A DNA stretch of 64,000 bases from Bhargavaea sp. CC-171006 (lineage in GTDB: Bacteria; Bacillota; Bacilli; Bacillales_A; Planococcaceae), in the NCBI RefSeq assembly GCF_009761675.1, contig NZ_QUZH01000033.1, positions 186,001-250,000 of the forward strand, written 5' to 3'. Positions 37,176 through 46,133 of this stretch are shown piece after piece. A program made the translations under genes and the position numbers. Below the pieces are notes generated by a model. That model worked only from the letters and a program-made list of their open reading frames with translations. It ran no database searches and was not told where the DNA came from. Numbering within the stretch: position 1 is the stretch's first letter; each line of letters opens with the position of its first letter.

Positions 37176-37310
37176 AGGACAATTCCTCCTAATAATCATA
37201 GGTATAATCTACAACTATTCATCTTACTCCTATTTTTTGTCACATTCAACGATGCGGTTCAGCATCGTGCGCAGCCCTAATAAGCCCGCAAATGATCAGA
37301 CAATCATAAG

Positions 37311-37356
37311 AAAAGCCTTCCAGAGCAGCGTTTTGCCTGCCCGAAAAGGCTTTTTT
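37311..37356 (-). terminator. Terminator after the LLM oxidoreductase gene
   Basis: Arms AAAAGCCTT and AAGGCTTTT with a partly paired middle. It overlaps the stop codon of the gene read on the - strand. Confidence 0.6.
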
Positions 37357-38341
37357 AATTTCTGATATCAAGTGCTTCCGCAAGGAGTGCAATAACGTTC
37401 ATGCGGTTTTTCGATCCAAATACATTGGGGACGATGGTCACTTCGTCAGCCTGATACTCTTCGGCTGTCTTTTGAATATCTTTTGAAACTTGTTCAGAGG
37501 TGCCGATGAACATGCGTTTTCTGTTGTTTTTGATCTTCTCCTTCTCCAGCGTGCTGAACCCACGCTTCAAAGCAGTGTCAACAGACGGATAATAAGGCGG
37601 AGGACTGGAAGATTCCACGCTAAGGAGCCACAGGTCCAATGCCTTGGCCAGTGCCTCCGATTCCTCAGGAGTCTCTGCCACAACCGCGAAAACGGAAATC
37701 ATGACTTTGGGACGGCTGAGCAGGGAAGTGGGGCGGAAGTGATCCCTGTAATGTCGGACAATGTCATGTCCTCCTCCGGGTTTGGCAAGATGGGCGTAGG
37801 CATAAGACAAACCATGCTCTGCAGCGATTGCCGCGCTGCCCACGCCGGTTCCTAGAAGCCAGATTTCCGGAGCGGTGTCGATGACCGGCATGGCAGCCAG
37901 GTCCCGGAAGCGGTGATTATTGGCCGGCTCTGATAGGAAATGACGAATATCTTCTATCTGCTGTTCATAAGATAAGCGTTTTCCTTTTGTTTCATTCAGT
38001 GCGCGGTTGACAAGCTGATAGCTTGGAGAGCGGTCGATGCGGTTCGGATGCAACGCTTCGAGGACCCGGAAATTTTCGGCGACTTTATAAGGGCTGTAAT
38101 GGGGAAGCATGACGCCGCCAGAACCGATCCGGATTCGTTCCGTCGATCCGGCGAGGTGCATCATCAGCATTTCAGGGCTGCTGCCGGCAACGGAGCGCAC
38201 ATGATGATGCTCGGATACCCAGAACCGCCGGTAGCCCAGCTTTTCCGCCAGCCGGGCCATTTCCGTTGTATGCATGAGGGCATTGCGTGCATCTGACCCT
38301 TCGTCGATGGGGGAATAGTCGAGGATATTATAGGTGACCAT
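37355..38341 (-). CDS. LLM-class (luciferase-like) flavin oxidoreductase
   Basis: 328 residues of the bacterial-luciferase-like monooxygenase fold, group with FWVSEHHHVRSVAGSSPE and SGGVMLPHYSPYKVAENFRVLEALHPNRID. In relatives this last stretch continues LGxGRxPG. Here it goes straight from HPNRID to RSP, so about four residues of the flavin-site loop are missing. ATG has AAAGGAG upstream. Stand-alone gene, substrate unknown. The loop deletion might lower flavin binding. Confidence 0.82.
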   Translation of the reverse strand: MVTYNILDYSPIDEGSDARNALMHTTEMARLAEKLGYRRFWVSEHHHVRSVAGSSPEMLMMHLAGSTERIRIGSGGVMLPHYSPYKVAENFRVLEALHPNRIDRSPSYQLVNRALNETKGKRLSYEQQIEDIRHFLSEPANNHRFRDLAAMPVIDTAPEIWLLGTGVGSAAIAAEHGLSYAYAHLAKPGGGHDIVRHYRDHFRPTSLLSRPKVMISVFAVVAETPEESEALAKALDLWLLSVESSSPPPYYPSVDTALKRGFSTLEKEKIKNNRKRMFIGTSEQVSKDIQKTAEEYQADEVTIVPNVFGSKNRMNVIALLAEALDIRN

Positions 38342-38502
38342 CCGTCATTTCTCCTTTTGCATTTCGTCGCTTGATTCCCACTCTATCACAGCGAATGGGC
38401 ATCCGACAGGCTCACGGATTTGGGTGAAACGGGGAAAAGGAGACAGAAGGCCGCACAGCGAAATATATAGTGGAAGTTTGGAAAGACCAGGAGGGAAATA
38501 AT

Positions 38503-39456
38503 ATGTACAATGAGGCGCTGGTGACGATTGAATCGGCATTTCCGCTAAGCGGGACATTGACCATACCGGAAGAAAAACAGGACAACTATCCGGCTGTGCT
38601 CATCATCGCGGGATCGGGCAAAGGTGACCGTGACGGAAACCTTAAGAATCTGCAGATGAACATCTATAAAGACCTCGCGGAATTTCTGACATCCCAAGGA
38701 TACATGACGCTCCGTTATGACAAACGCGGAACCTATAAAAGCGGAGGGAACTTCAATGAAGCCGGGCTTTCCGACCTTATTGATGATGCAGTAGAGGGAG
38801 TCCGTTTTCTGAAAAGCCACCCCAACGCTGATCCGGATCGGATACTGATTCTCGGTCATAGCGAAGGGGCACTGATCGGGCCTGCCGTCCACAACCGGGA
38901 GCCGGTGGATGGTCTGATCCTCCTGGCCGGGGCAGCCGAACGATCCGCCGACCTTATCCCGAGGCAAAGTGAAATGGCCTACGCGGAGATGAATGTAGCG
39001 GGTGGACTGAAGGGATGGTTATTCAGGACGTTCAAGGTAGCGGACCGGGCAAGGAAACAGAACACACAGATCTTTAGAAAAGTGTCCGACTCTGAAAAAA
39101 CGGTTATGAGAGTCAAGGGCATCAAGGTAAATGCAAAATGGGTCAGGGAGACACTGGCTTATAATGTCCTCGAGTATCTGGAACGGGCTGACTGTCCGGT
39201 CCTTGCCGTAACGGGGGAAAAGGATGTCCAGGTTCCTCCTGGACATGCTCGGCTGACCGCGGAAACCGTACCGGGCAAGTCCGAGTGGCACATCATTCCG
39301 GACATGAACCATATGCTGAAAGATTATGAGGGCGAGCACACCATGCTTGGAATCATGAAAGAGTACAAATCCGTTGCCGACAGACCGTTGTCCCCTCGAT
39401 TATTAGAAGTCATCGGTGAATGGCTAGTCGCTCAGGAATTGATGCACTCCAAATGA
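38503..39456 (+). CDS. Alpha/beta hydrolase
   Basis: 317 residues. Fold markers are IIAGSGKGDRDGN (oxyanion loop), LRYDKRGTYKSGG, the nucleophile elbow LGHSEGALIG, the acid in TGEKDVQVPP and the final His in DMNHMLKDYEGE. This matches esterase/dienelactone-hydrolase-like proteins common in Bacillales. Start ATG 38503 follows AGGAGGG. No obvious partner genes; a terminator follows. Substrate unknown. Confidence 0.8.
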   Translation: MYNEALVTIESAFPLSGTLTIPEEKQDNYPAVLIIAGSGKGDRDGNLKNLQMNIYKDLAEFLTSQGYMTLRYDKRGTYKSGGNFNEAGLSDLIDDAVEGVRFLKSHPNADPDRILILGHSEGALIGPAVHNREPVDGLILLAGAAERSADLIPRQSEMAYAEMNVAGGLKGWLFRTFKVADRARKQNTQIFRKVSDSEKTVMRVKGIKVNAKWVRETLAYNVLEYLERADCPVLAVTGEKDVQVPPGHARLTAETVPGKSEWHIIPDMNHMLKDYEGEHTMLGIMKEYKSVADRPLSPRLLEVIGEWLVAQELMHSK

Positions 39457-39458
39457 AA

Positions 39459-39495
39459 AACGGCGGTCCGGAGGATATCCGGCCCGCCGTTCTTT
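39459..39495 (+). terminator. Terminator after the alpha/beta hydrolase gene
   Basis: The stem ACGGCGG-CCGGA...TCCGG-CCGCCGT is followed by TCTTTG. Confidence 0.7.
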
Positions 39496-39542
39496 GATCT
39501 AAATGGTAAAATGGGTACAACTACGGAAGGGGTTGAGAAACG

Positions 39543-40511
39543 ATCGCATCCATCATCGAATTCCAAAACGTGACAAAACAATACGGGGACGGTACGAAAG
39601 CCGTTGATTGCCTCGACATGGAAATCAAACGCGGAGAGTTCATCGTCCTGGTCGGACCGAGCGGGTGCGGGAAGACAACCACCCTCAAAATGATCAACCG
39701 GCTGATCGAACCGACCAAAGGCTCTGTTCTGATCAACGGAAGGGAAGCCGAAAAATACGATATTCACCGGCTGCGCTGGGATATCGGATATGTCCTGCAA
39801 CAGATTGCGCTTTTTCCGCACATGACCGTGGAAGAAAACATCATGGTCGTCCCCGAAATGAAGCAAATGGATAAAATGGTGATGAAGCGGCGTGCGCATG
39901 AGCTCATGGAACAGGTCGGTCTGCCTCCGGCCGTCTTCGCTCAGAGGAAACCATCAGAACTATCCGGCGGACAGCAACAGCGGATCGGAGTCATCCGGGC
40001 ATTGGCTGCAGATCCGGAAATCCTTCTGATGGACGAGCCGTTCAGTGCGCTTGACCCGGTAGCAAGAGAGAAACTTCAGGATGATCTGCTCCGTCTGAAA
40101 CGATCATTCAATAAGACCACGGTATTTGTAACCCATGACATGAACGAGGCGCTGAAACTGGCTGACCGGATCTGCGTGATGCGGGATGGCAGCATCGTTC
40201 AGACTGGCACGCCGGATGAACTAAGGCGAAATCCATCCGGAGCATTTGTCCGGGATTTCATCGGCAGGGGAGAAAGCCGCCTCTGTGAAGTCCTGGATCT
40301 GAGGCAATCGGTTTCCTCTGTCCCTGCCGGAACTCCTCCCCCACAGGCATCCCTTCCTGCAAAGGTCCGTACAGATCAACTGCTCCGTATAATGGCCGAC
40401 CATGAAACCGCCGGGGTGGAAGACGGAGGAGAAATGATCGGACTGATCACACGTGCATCGGCGTTCCGTCTTCTTGCAGAATCAGGGAAGGTGGCTGACC
40501 GCGATGAGTGA
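39543..40511 (+). CDS. ABC importer ATPase, OpuCA/EgtV type
   Basis: ATPase subunit of an osmoprotectant/quaternary-amine-type importer. It has the A-loop Tyr in TKQYGDG, Walker A GPSGCGKTT, signature LSGGQQQR, Walker B ILLMDEP and a C-terminal extension with a short CBS-like part. The family N-terminus (IIEFQNVTK) is encoded, but no ATG, GTG or TTG precedes it in frame after the TGA at 39534-39536. The ribosome site GGAAGGGG (39525-39532) points to ATC 39543 (reading M/I-ASIIEF) or ACG 39540. A GTG at 39570 has no ribosome site and would lose the first beta strand. It overlaps the next gene by 8 bp. Confidence 0.85.
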   Translation: MASIIEFQNVTKQYGDGTKAVDCLDMEIKRGEFIVLVGPSGCGKTTTLKMINRLIEPTKGSVLINGREAEKYDIHRLRWDIGYVLQQIALFPHMTVEENIMVVPEMKQMDKMVMKRRAHELMEQVGLPPAVFAQRKPSELSGGQQQRIGVIRALAADPEILLMDEPFSALDPVAREKLQDDLLRLKRSFNKTTVFVTHDMNEALKLADRICVMRDGSIVQTGTPDELRRNPSGAFVRDFIGRGESRLCEVLDLRQSVSSVPAGTPPPQASLPAKVRTDQLLRIMADHETAGVEDGGEMIGLITRASAFRLLAESGKVADRDE

Positions 40512-42024
40512 TTTTCTGGCAGTCTTTAAAGAGCGGAGAGGTGAATTGTGGACAGCGCTCTTTGAACATATCGAGATTTCTTTTATTGCACTGCTGTTTG
40601 CAGTTCTGATCGCAGTGCCGGTTGGCATCTGGCTGTCCCGGCGGGGGAAACTGGCTGACGGAATCATCGGGGTGGCCTCCGTCATCCAGACGATCCCGTC
40701 ACTTGCCCTGCTCGGACTGTTGATTCCTGTAGTAGGAATCGGGCGGGTGCCGGCCATCATAGCTTTGACGGCCTATGCGCTGCTCCCCATTCTGAGGAAT
40801 ACATATACCGGCATCCGGGAAATCGATCCGGCTCTGATCGAAGCTGCCGAGGCGATGGGCATGAATACTCGCAGACGACTTCTGAAAGTCGAGCTTCCCC
40901 TCGCCATGCCGGTCATCATGGCCGGCATCAGAACATCGACCGTCCTGATCATCGGGACAGCGACGCTGGCAGCACTGATTGGCGCAGGGGGGCTCGGCGA
41001 CCTGATCCTCCTCGGTATCGACCGAAACAACACTGCCCTGATCGTACTCGGTGCCATTCCGGCTGCCATGCTTGCCATCGTCTTTGATCTGATCCTGAAG
41101 AAATTCGAGGAAATGCCTTTCAAGAAAAGTCTCGTCGCCATCGGGGGGATTATCGCGGTGGCAATGATTGTACTGATTGCCCCTCTTCTTTCAAATGAAG
41201 ATAGCAAGCTGGTCATTGCGGGTAAGCTCGGTTCGGAACCTGAGATTCTCATCAATATGTACAAGATCCTGATAGAAGAGGAGACTGATCTTGAGGTTGA
41301 ACTGAAGCCCGGGCTGGGAAAGACAAGTTTTGTTTTCAATGCGCTCCGCACGGGCGAGATCGAGATTTATCCTGAATTCACCGGGACGGCAATCTCTGAA
41401 TTCCTGAAGGAGACCGCGGAAAGCACGGATAGCCGGGAAGTCTACGAGCAGGCTCGCATCGGGCTGACGGAACAATTCGGAATGACGATGCTGGATCCAA
41501 TGCAATATAACAATACCTACACGCTGGCCGTACCGAAAACATTTGCGGAAGAACATGGTCTTGAAACAATTTCCGACCTGAAAAAAATCCAGGACCGTAT
41601 CCGCGCCGGCATCACATTGGAATTTTCGGATCGTGAAGACGGTTACCAGGGCATCCAATCCTTATACGGCATTGAATTTCCCAATGTTGTCACCATGGAG
41701 CCGAAGCTGAGGTACACAGCGGTCGAATCAGGGGAAATCAATCTGGTCGATGCGTATTCGACGGACAGTGAAATCGAGCGTTACGGGCTGAAAGTGCTTG
41801 AAGATGACCGGAATCTGTTTCCGCCTTATCAGGGAGCCCCGCTTATGCTTGAGGAAACTGCTGAAGACTACCCTGAAATTGTGCAGGCACTGAATGTACT
41901 GTCCGGTAAAATTTCAGATGATGAAATGCGTGAAATGAATTTTCGGGTCAATGTTGACGGTATTTCTGCTGAAGATGTTGCCAGGGACTTTCTAGAATCA
42001 GCAAATCTGATCGATCGCCACTGA
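40504..42024 (+). CDS. Fused ABC permease and substrate-binding protein (OpuC/EgtU type)
   Basis: 506 residues. The first 215 form a ProW/OpuCB-type permease (the EAA-like loop is IEAAEAMGMNTRRRLLKVELPLAMPVI). A final membrane helix leads into a C-terminal binding domain (about 235-506) with PGLGKTSFVFNALRTGEIEIYPEFTGTA and a LVDAYSTDSEIERYGLKVL segment. Such fusions include EgtU (ergothioneine), BilE of Listeria and betaine/choline importers. The ligand cannot be chosen from sequence. ATG 40504 overlaps the ATPase stop. Confidence 0.87.
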   Translation: MSDFLAVFKERRGELWTALFEHIEISFIALLFAVLIAVPVGIWLSRRGKLADGIIGVASVIQTIPSLALLGLLIPVVGIGRVPAIIALTAYALLPILRNTYTGIREIDPALIEAAEAMGMNTRRRLLKVELPLAMPVIMAGIRTSTVLIIGTATLAALIGAGGLGDLILLGIDRNNTALIVLGAIPAAMLAIVFDLILKKFEEMPFKKSLVAIGGIIAVAMIVLIAPLLSNEDSKLVIAGKLGSEPEILINMYKILIEEETDLEVELKPGLGKTSFVFNALRTGEIEIYPEFTGTAISEFLKETAESTDSREVYEQARIGLTEQFGMTMLDPMQYNNTYTLAVPKTFAEEHGLETISDLKKIQDRIRAGITLEFSDREDGYQGIQSLYGIEFPNVVTMEPKLRYTAVESGEINLVDAYSTDSEIERYGLKVLEDDRNLFPPYQGAPLMLEETAEDYPEIVQALNVLSGKISDDEMREMNFRVNVDGISAEDVARDFLESANLIDRH

Positions 42025-42025
42025 A

Positions 42026-42067
42026 CCTTACCCTGTGTACGCTTTGCGTTACAGGGTAAGGCTTTTC
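42026..42067 (+). terminator. Terminator of the ABC importer operon
   Basis: An 11-bp stem CCTTACCCTGT with its exact complement is followed by CTTTTC. Confidence 0.75.
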
Positions 42068-42141
42068 ATATTTGAAACCATTCACGGATCCCTTCGTATA
42101 GTCAATGAAGGAACATCAAATCGGATAAGGAGTGGGCATCG

Positions 42142-42462
42142 TTGAAAAGAGCTGAGGAGATCGTATTGGAAACAGTCCCGGAGGGCTCAACAGTCTATGA
42201 ACTGATCAGGACGGGGTTTGCAGAGAAAAAGACCCGGATTTTGGACATGCTGTTTGATGAACTCCTGACATTGAATCGGACGGTCAGCCAGATCAAGGGA
42301 AAAGAGGCTTACTTTCTGGTGGTTGGAGGCAACCGTGCTGAACTTGTCAAAGTCAGCGGAGATTCCATTTCAGAACGAAAAGACGCACCGGCTGAAGCTG
42401 CCGGCAATAAGGCTTTCAATCTTGATGGCTATCGGTATAAGCGATATCGGAAAATCCTGTGA
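42142..42462 (+). CDS. Hypothetical small soluble protein
   Basis: 106 residues from TTG 42142, with AAGGAGTGGGC before it. The first 40 residues are helical and charged (TVYELIRTGFAEKKTRILDMLFDELLTL). A beta-rich stretch with YFLVVGGNRAELVKVSG follows, then a basic Tyr-rich tail YRYKRYRKIL. No signal peptide or membrane segment. I do not recognise a family. It stands alone between the ABC importer and the MOSC gene; 42463-42677 shows no gene. Confidence 0.6.
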   Translation: MKRAEEIVLETVPEGSTVYELIRTGFAEKKTRILDMLFDELLTLNRTVSQIKGKEAYFLVVGGNRAELVKVSGDSISERKDAPAEAAGNKAFNLDGYRYKRYRKIL

Positions 42463-42677
42463 ACCATTCACTGATTATGAGGTTCACGATTGTTCAGGAC
42501 GGATGAAGCGCGACAGAACTATAAAAAACGACCCCTTGCAGAGTTCGCTGGATTCTCAGGGATCAATGAATACATACAGATGACAAGGTAAGGCCGGACA
42601 TCGATTGAGGGTTATCCGGGAAAGATGAAATTGCGCTATACTGGTCTCTATAAAATGTTGCGGACGGAGGCTGAGGG

Positions 42678-43328
42678 ATGATTAAAATGGTTTACTTTTC
42701 GACGGGCAAGCCGAAAACCATCAAGTTGGACGGCGGCAAGGAAATGGTGTCCGGAATTGCCAAGGAAAGAACGGAAGAGGCCTATTTGTCCCGGGACGGT
42801 TTTAAAGGGGACGGAGTGGCAGACACGAGGCACCACGGCGGACGGGACCGGGCCGTCTGCATTTATCCTCATGAACACTATGCATTCTGGGAGAGGGAAT
42901 TCGGTGTCACACTTCCGGCATCCGCCTTCGGTGAGAATCTGACGGTCACCGGCATGACGGAGGGGGATGTTCATATCGGCGATATATACCGGGTCGGCGA
43001 AGCGCTGATCCAGGTCACACAGAGCCGGGTACCGTGCAGCACCATTTCCCGCAGGCTCGGTATCCCCAAGATTCTTCCAAGAATAATCGATACAGGTTTT
43101 ACCGGCTATCTGTGCAGGGTGATCGAGGAAGGAATGGTCAGGCATGACTCCGATGTTAGGCGGATCCATATCCATCCCGCCGGCATTACGGTACAGGAAG
43201 CAAACGATGCCTATTTCAGAAAGTATTCAGACCGGACAGCGGTGGAGCGTGTGCTGTCTGTCAGAGAGCTTGCCTTAAAATGGCGGGAAGGTCTGGAAAA
43301 GCGGGCAGGATTGCTGAAGGGACAATAA
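42678..43328 (+). CDS. MOSC-domain protein (YiiM/YflK type)
   Basis: 216 residues. The MOSC core has GFKGDGVADTRHHGGRDRAVCIYPHEHYAFWE, SAFGENLTVTGM and the conserved cysteine in QSRVPCSTISRRLG. A small C-terminal helical 3-alpha domain ends it. Relatives act on molybdenum-cofactor-linked reduction, for example of N-hydroxylated compounds, with the Cys as the cofactor site. ATG 42678 with GGAGG. No molybdopterin gene is nearby. Confidence 0.88.
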   Translation: MIKMVYFSTGKPKTIKLDGGKEMVSGIAKERTEEAYLSRDGFKGDGVADTRHHGGRDRAVCIYPHEHYAFWEREFGVTLPASAFGENLTVTGMTEGDVHIGDIYRVGEALIQVTQSRVPCSTISRRLGIPKILPRIIDTGFTGYLCRVIEEGMVRHDSDVRRIHIHPAGITVQEANDAYFRKYSDRTAVERVLSVRELALKWREGLEKRAGLLKGQ

Positions 43329-43333
43329 TGAGT

Positions 43334-43361
43334 GGGCAGCCATGGGGGCTGCTCTTTTTTT
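43334..43361 (+). terminator. Terminator after the MOSC gene
   Basis: A GCAGCC...GGCTGC stem with a short loop is followed by TCTTTTTTT. Confidence 0.75.
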
Positions 43362-43402
43362 GTATGGACTGTCAGGAAAACGGGTAAACGAAATGAAGAC
43401 GG

Positions 43403-43431
43403 TTGCACATTTATTATTACACTGACATAAT
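43403..43431 (+). promoter_or_regulatory. Promoter of czcD
   Basis: TTGCAC (43403-43408) and CATAAT (43426-43431) are spaced by 17 bp, 48 bp before the czcD start. Confidence 0.65.
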
Positions 43432-43434
43432 GTA

Positions 43435-43456
43435 TATATGAACATATAATCATATA
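43435..43456 (+). promoter_or_regulatory. CzrA/ArsR-type operator before czcD
   Basis: A perfect inverted repeat TATATGA-n8-TCATATA sits right behind the czcD -10 box. AT-rich 12-2-12-like palindromes with TGAA/TTCA-type halves are typical targets of SmtB/ArsR zinc sensors. A czrA-like gene lies at 47127-47453. Confidence 0.72.
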
Positions 43457-43478
43457 ACGGAATAAGGGAGTTGATTTC

Positions 43479-44387
43479 ATGGGCCACGACCACGGCCATT
43501 CTCACAGTCATGCCACTTCAAATAAAAAAGCGTTGTTCTGGGCGTTCATCCTCATAACTGCGTTTATGGCTGTTGAATTTATCGGCGGGTTCATGACAAA
43601 CAGTCTTGCACTGTTATCGGATGCCGGCCATATGCTGAGTGATTCAGCGGCACTGGGACTCAGTTTTTTAGCTATTCTGCTTGGGGCCAGAAAGCCGACA
43701 GGGGAGAAGTCGTTTGGTTACCGCCGTTTTGAGATTCTTGCAGCTGCGATCAATGGCATCGCACTCATCGTCATCGCGGCGGTGATCATGTTTGAAGCGG
43801 TGCGCCGTTTTATGGCTCCGCCGGAAGTCCAGAGCACCGGCATGCTGGTCATTGCGGTGATCGGGCTGCTGGTCAACATTGCAGCTGCGTTCATTCTCAT
43901 GCGGGGTGAGAAGGATGACAATCTCAACGTGCGAAGCGCGTTCCTGCATGTAATCGGTGATATGCTCGGCTCTGTAGGGGCAATTACAGCAGCAATCCTG
44001 ATGATTCTGTTCGGTTGGTGGATTGCTGACCCGATTGCCAGCATCATTGTCTCGATTCTTGTGCTGGTGAGCGGCTGGAGGGTGACAAAGGATGCTGCAA
44101 ATGTTCTGATGGAATCGACTCCAGACGGAATCAACCCTGAAGAAGTTCGGAAATCGCTCGAAGAACTTGATGCAGTGACCGATGTCCATGATCTTCACGT
44201 CTGGTCGATTACACCGGAAGAGCCTCTCCTCAGCTGCCATATGACGATCGATGGACAGGGAGATCCGGACCGGATTCTCCGCGACGCACACCGGATCCTG
44301 CATGACCGGTACTCCATCGAACACAGCACCATCCAGTTAGAGACGGACGGGGGCGGCTGTCCAAGTCCCCATGGAACGTGTAACTGA
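43479..44387 (+). CDS. czcD: Zinc/cobalt/cadmium cation-diffusion-facilitator exporter
   Basis: 302-residue CDF transporter that exports Zn2+ (also Co2+ or Cd2+ in relatives) in exchange for protons. His-rich N-terminus (HDHGHSHSH), six membrane helices and the metal-site motifs LLSDAGHMLSD (helix 2) and HVIGDMLGSVG (helix 5) are present. A cytoplasmic C-terminal domain with VHDLHVWSI follows. A zinc-sensor-type operator lies in its promoter. It ends with a terminator that is duplicated 2.7 kb downstream. Confidence 0.95.
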   Translation: MGHDHGHSHSHATSNKKALFWAFILITAFMAVEFIGGFMTNSLALLSDAGHMLSDSAALGLSFLAILLGARKPTGEKSFGYRRFEILAAAINGIALIVIAAVIMFEAVRRFMAPPEVQSTGMLVIAVIGLLVNIAAAFILMRGEKDDNLNVRSAFLHVIGDMLGSVGAITAAILMILFGWWIADPIASIIVSILVLVSGWRVTKDAANVLMESTPDGINPEEVRKSLEELDAVTDVHDLHVWSITPEEPLLSCHMTIDGQGDPDRILRDAHRILHDRYSIEHSTIQLETDGGGCPSPHGTCN

Positions 44388-44388
44388 T

Positions 44389-44424
44389 AAAAGGTGATCC
44401 GCGGATTTGCGGGTCACCTTTTTT
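44389..44424 (+). repeat. Terminator, copy A of a duplicated element
   Basis: Terminator stem GGTGATCCGC...GCGGGTCACC with A and T runs directly after czcD. The same element, differing by one G/A and in the T run, recurs in the same orientation at 47093-47126. Together they flank the sulfatase/FGE pair. Confidence 0.8.
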
Positions 44425-44429
44425 GAATG

Positions 44430-46034
44430 TCATTCATGAAATTGTTCAATATAGTCCTCGTATCCGTCCATCCACTCCAATTGCCGCCACTCACCGGTCG
44501 GGTTGTTGCGCTCATTCCGCTGGCACTCACCGGGTGTGGATCGGCCCTTCTTTACATAGTCCTCAAGATCGTTCATCAGAGATTCAATGATGTCGGGATG
44601 CCGGTCGATGACATTATGAAGTTCCTTGACATCACGGCTGAGATCGAACAGTTCGGAAGGCTGGAATGAAACATCTGTGCCGACATCATCCATGCTTCCT
44701 CCGTCTGTAACAAGGTTCAGTTTCCAGCGGCCTCTCCTGATGGAAAGTCCGCCGTTGCCTGAGGAATGGACGATATAGCTGCGGACAGTATGTTCTTGGC
44801 CTTCCCAGAGCGGAAGGTTGGATATCGAGTCTTCTGCTTCATTGTCCCCAAGTTCCGCACCGGTCAGCTCGGCAAGTGTTCGGTAAAGATCCGACAGGCT
44901 CACCATATGGTTGGAGGAAGAGCCACTTTTGATTACTGGCGAATACGAAATGATGGTCGGTTCCCGGTGGCCGCCCTCCCAGATATCTGACTTCTTCCCC
45001 CGGAAATGGTAGCTCGGGTTGTGTCCCTGTTTGAGAAGGTGGGAAAAGTTCGCAACCCCGGATGCCCCGTTGTCGCTCGTGAAAATAAAGATGGTATCGT
45101 CAAATATCCCTTTCTGCTTCAATTTGTCCATAATCTGCCCGACGTAGGCATCAAGCTGGAGAACCCAATCCCCGTAATCTCCGATGCCCGACTTCCCATG
45201 GAATTCCGGAAGCGGAAGAATCGGCCCATGGACCAGGTGGACAGGATAGTAGAGGAAGAACGGTTGGTCTCCATCTGCAAATCGGCCGATCAGCTCCAGT
45301 ACCTTATTTTGCATGTTCGCCGGTACCTCTTCATGAACAAAATGGGGCGCCTTCACCCCTACTTGCCAAGCTTTCTGCTGGCTGGCGCCAAGCCGGTCAA
45401 GTCCCGGCACACCTGTAATTTCTGTTGGTTCTTCGAGCACCCTGTCGTTTTCGATATAGACAAACGGAGGCTGATCAAGCGAAGCCGGTGTTCCATAGAA
45501 ATAGTCGAAGCCCATTTGGAGAGGCCCATAGGTAATGGGTTTTGAATAGTCGATATCAAGGCCTTCCAGCTGGATCATCCCTACACCCGGATCAAAGTTT
45601 CCATCCCGTCCCATTCGGGTTTCAGGCACTTCAAATTTCTCTTCATCCAAGCCGAATTGATCAAAGTCATATCCATCCTTCAGTTGCCATCCAAGTCCCA
45701 GATGCCATTTGCCGACTGCTGCCGTCTGATAGCCCTGGTCCTTCAGCATCTGTGCCATCGTTCTTCTGTTCTTTTCGATCAGCGGTTCGGAATCACCCGG
45801 GCAGACAAAACTTTTCAGCCGTGACCGCCAATTGTACCTTCCGGTCAGCAGTCCATACCTCGATGGGGTGCAAAGAGCGGAAGTTGCATGGGAGTCCGTA
45901 AAGCGCATGCCGGATTGCGCCAGTGCATCGATGTTTGCTGTATGGATTTTGGAATCAGGGTTAAAGGATGAAACATCCCCATATCCCAGATCGTCCGCGA
46001 GGATCAGCACCACATTCGGTTTTTTCTGTTCCAA
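44430..46034 (-). CDS. Type I (formylglycine) sulfatase
   Basis: 534-residue sulfatase of the alkaline-phosphatase superfamily that hydrolyses sulfate esters. The opening NVVLILADDLGYGD holds metal ligands Asp14-Asp15. LCTPSRYGLLTGR carries Cys55 of the C-x-P-x-R motif that is oxidised to formylglycine. TSDNGA and similar metal segments follow. No signal peptide is seen from the chosen TTG 46034 (GAGGTG eight bases before), so it is predicted cytoplasmic. The divergent gene beside it encodes the maturation enzyme. Substrate unknown; the arylsulfatase group is the closest guess. Confidence 0.88.
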   Translation of the reverse strand: MEQKKPNVVLILADDLGYGDVSSFNPDSKIHTANIDALAQSGMRFTDSHATSALCTPSRYGLLTGRYNWRSRLKSFVCPGDSEPLIEKNRRTMAQMLKDQGYQTAAVGKWHLGLGWQLKDGYDFDQFGLDEEKFEVPETRMGRDGNFDPGVGMIQLEGLDIDYSKPITYGPLQMGFDYFYGTPASLDQPPFVYIENDRVLEEPTEITGVPGLDRLGASQQKAWQVGVKAPHFVHEEVPANMQNKVLELIGRFADGDQPFFLYYPVHLVHGPILPLPEFHGKSGIGDYGDWVLQLDAYVGQIMDKLKQKGIFDDTIFIFTSDNGASGVANFSHLLKQGHNPSYHFRGKKSDIWEGGHREPTIISYSPVIKSGSSSNHMVSLSDLYRTLAELTGAELGDNEAEDSISNLPLWEGQEHTVRSYIVHSSGNGGLSIRRGRWKLNLVTDGGSMDDVGTDVSFQPSELFDLSRDVKELHNVIDRHPDIIESLMNDLEDYVKKGRSTPGECQRNERNNPTGEWRQLEWMDGYEDYIEQFHE

Positions 46035-46133
46035 ATGAATCACCTCAATTGTGTTATCTAGGTATTCTTCCCTGTTTGTCCTGAGGGGTAAACAGGGAAG
46101 GATAGGACAATAACGGGAGAAGGAGTGAACGAG

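Noticed and set aside
37200-37310. Manganese (yybP-ykoY) riboswitch before the TerC gene
   Set aside because: The upstream region lacks the conserved aptamer loops; only hairpin-like scraps are present.
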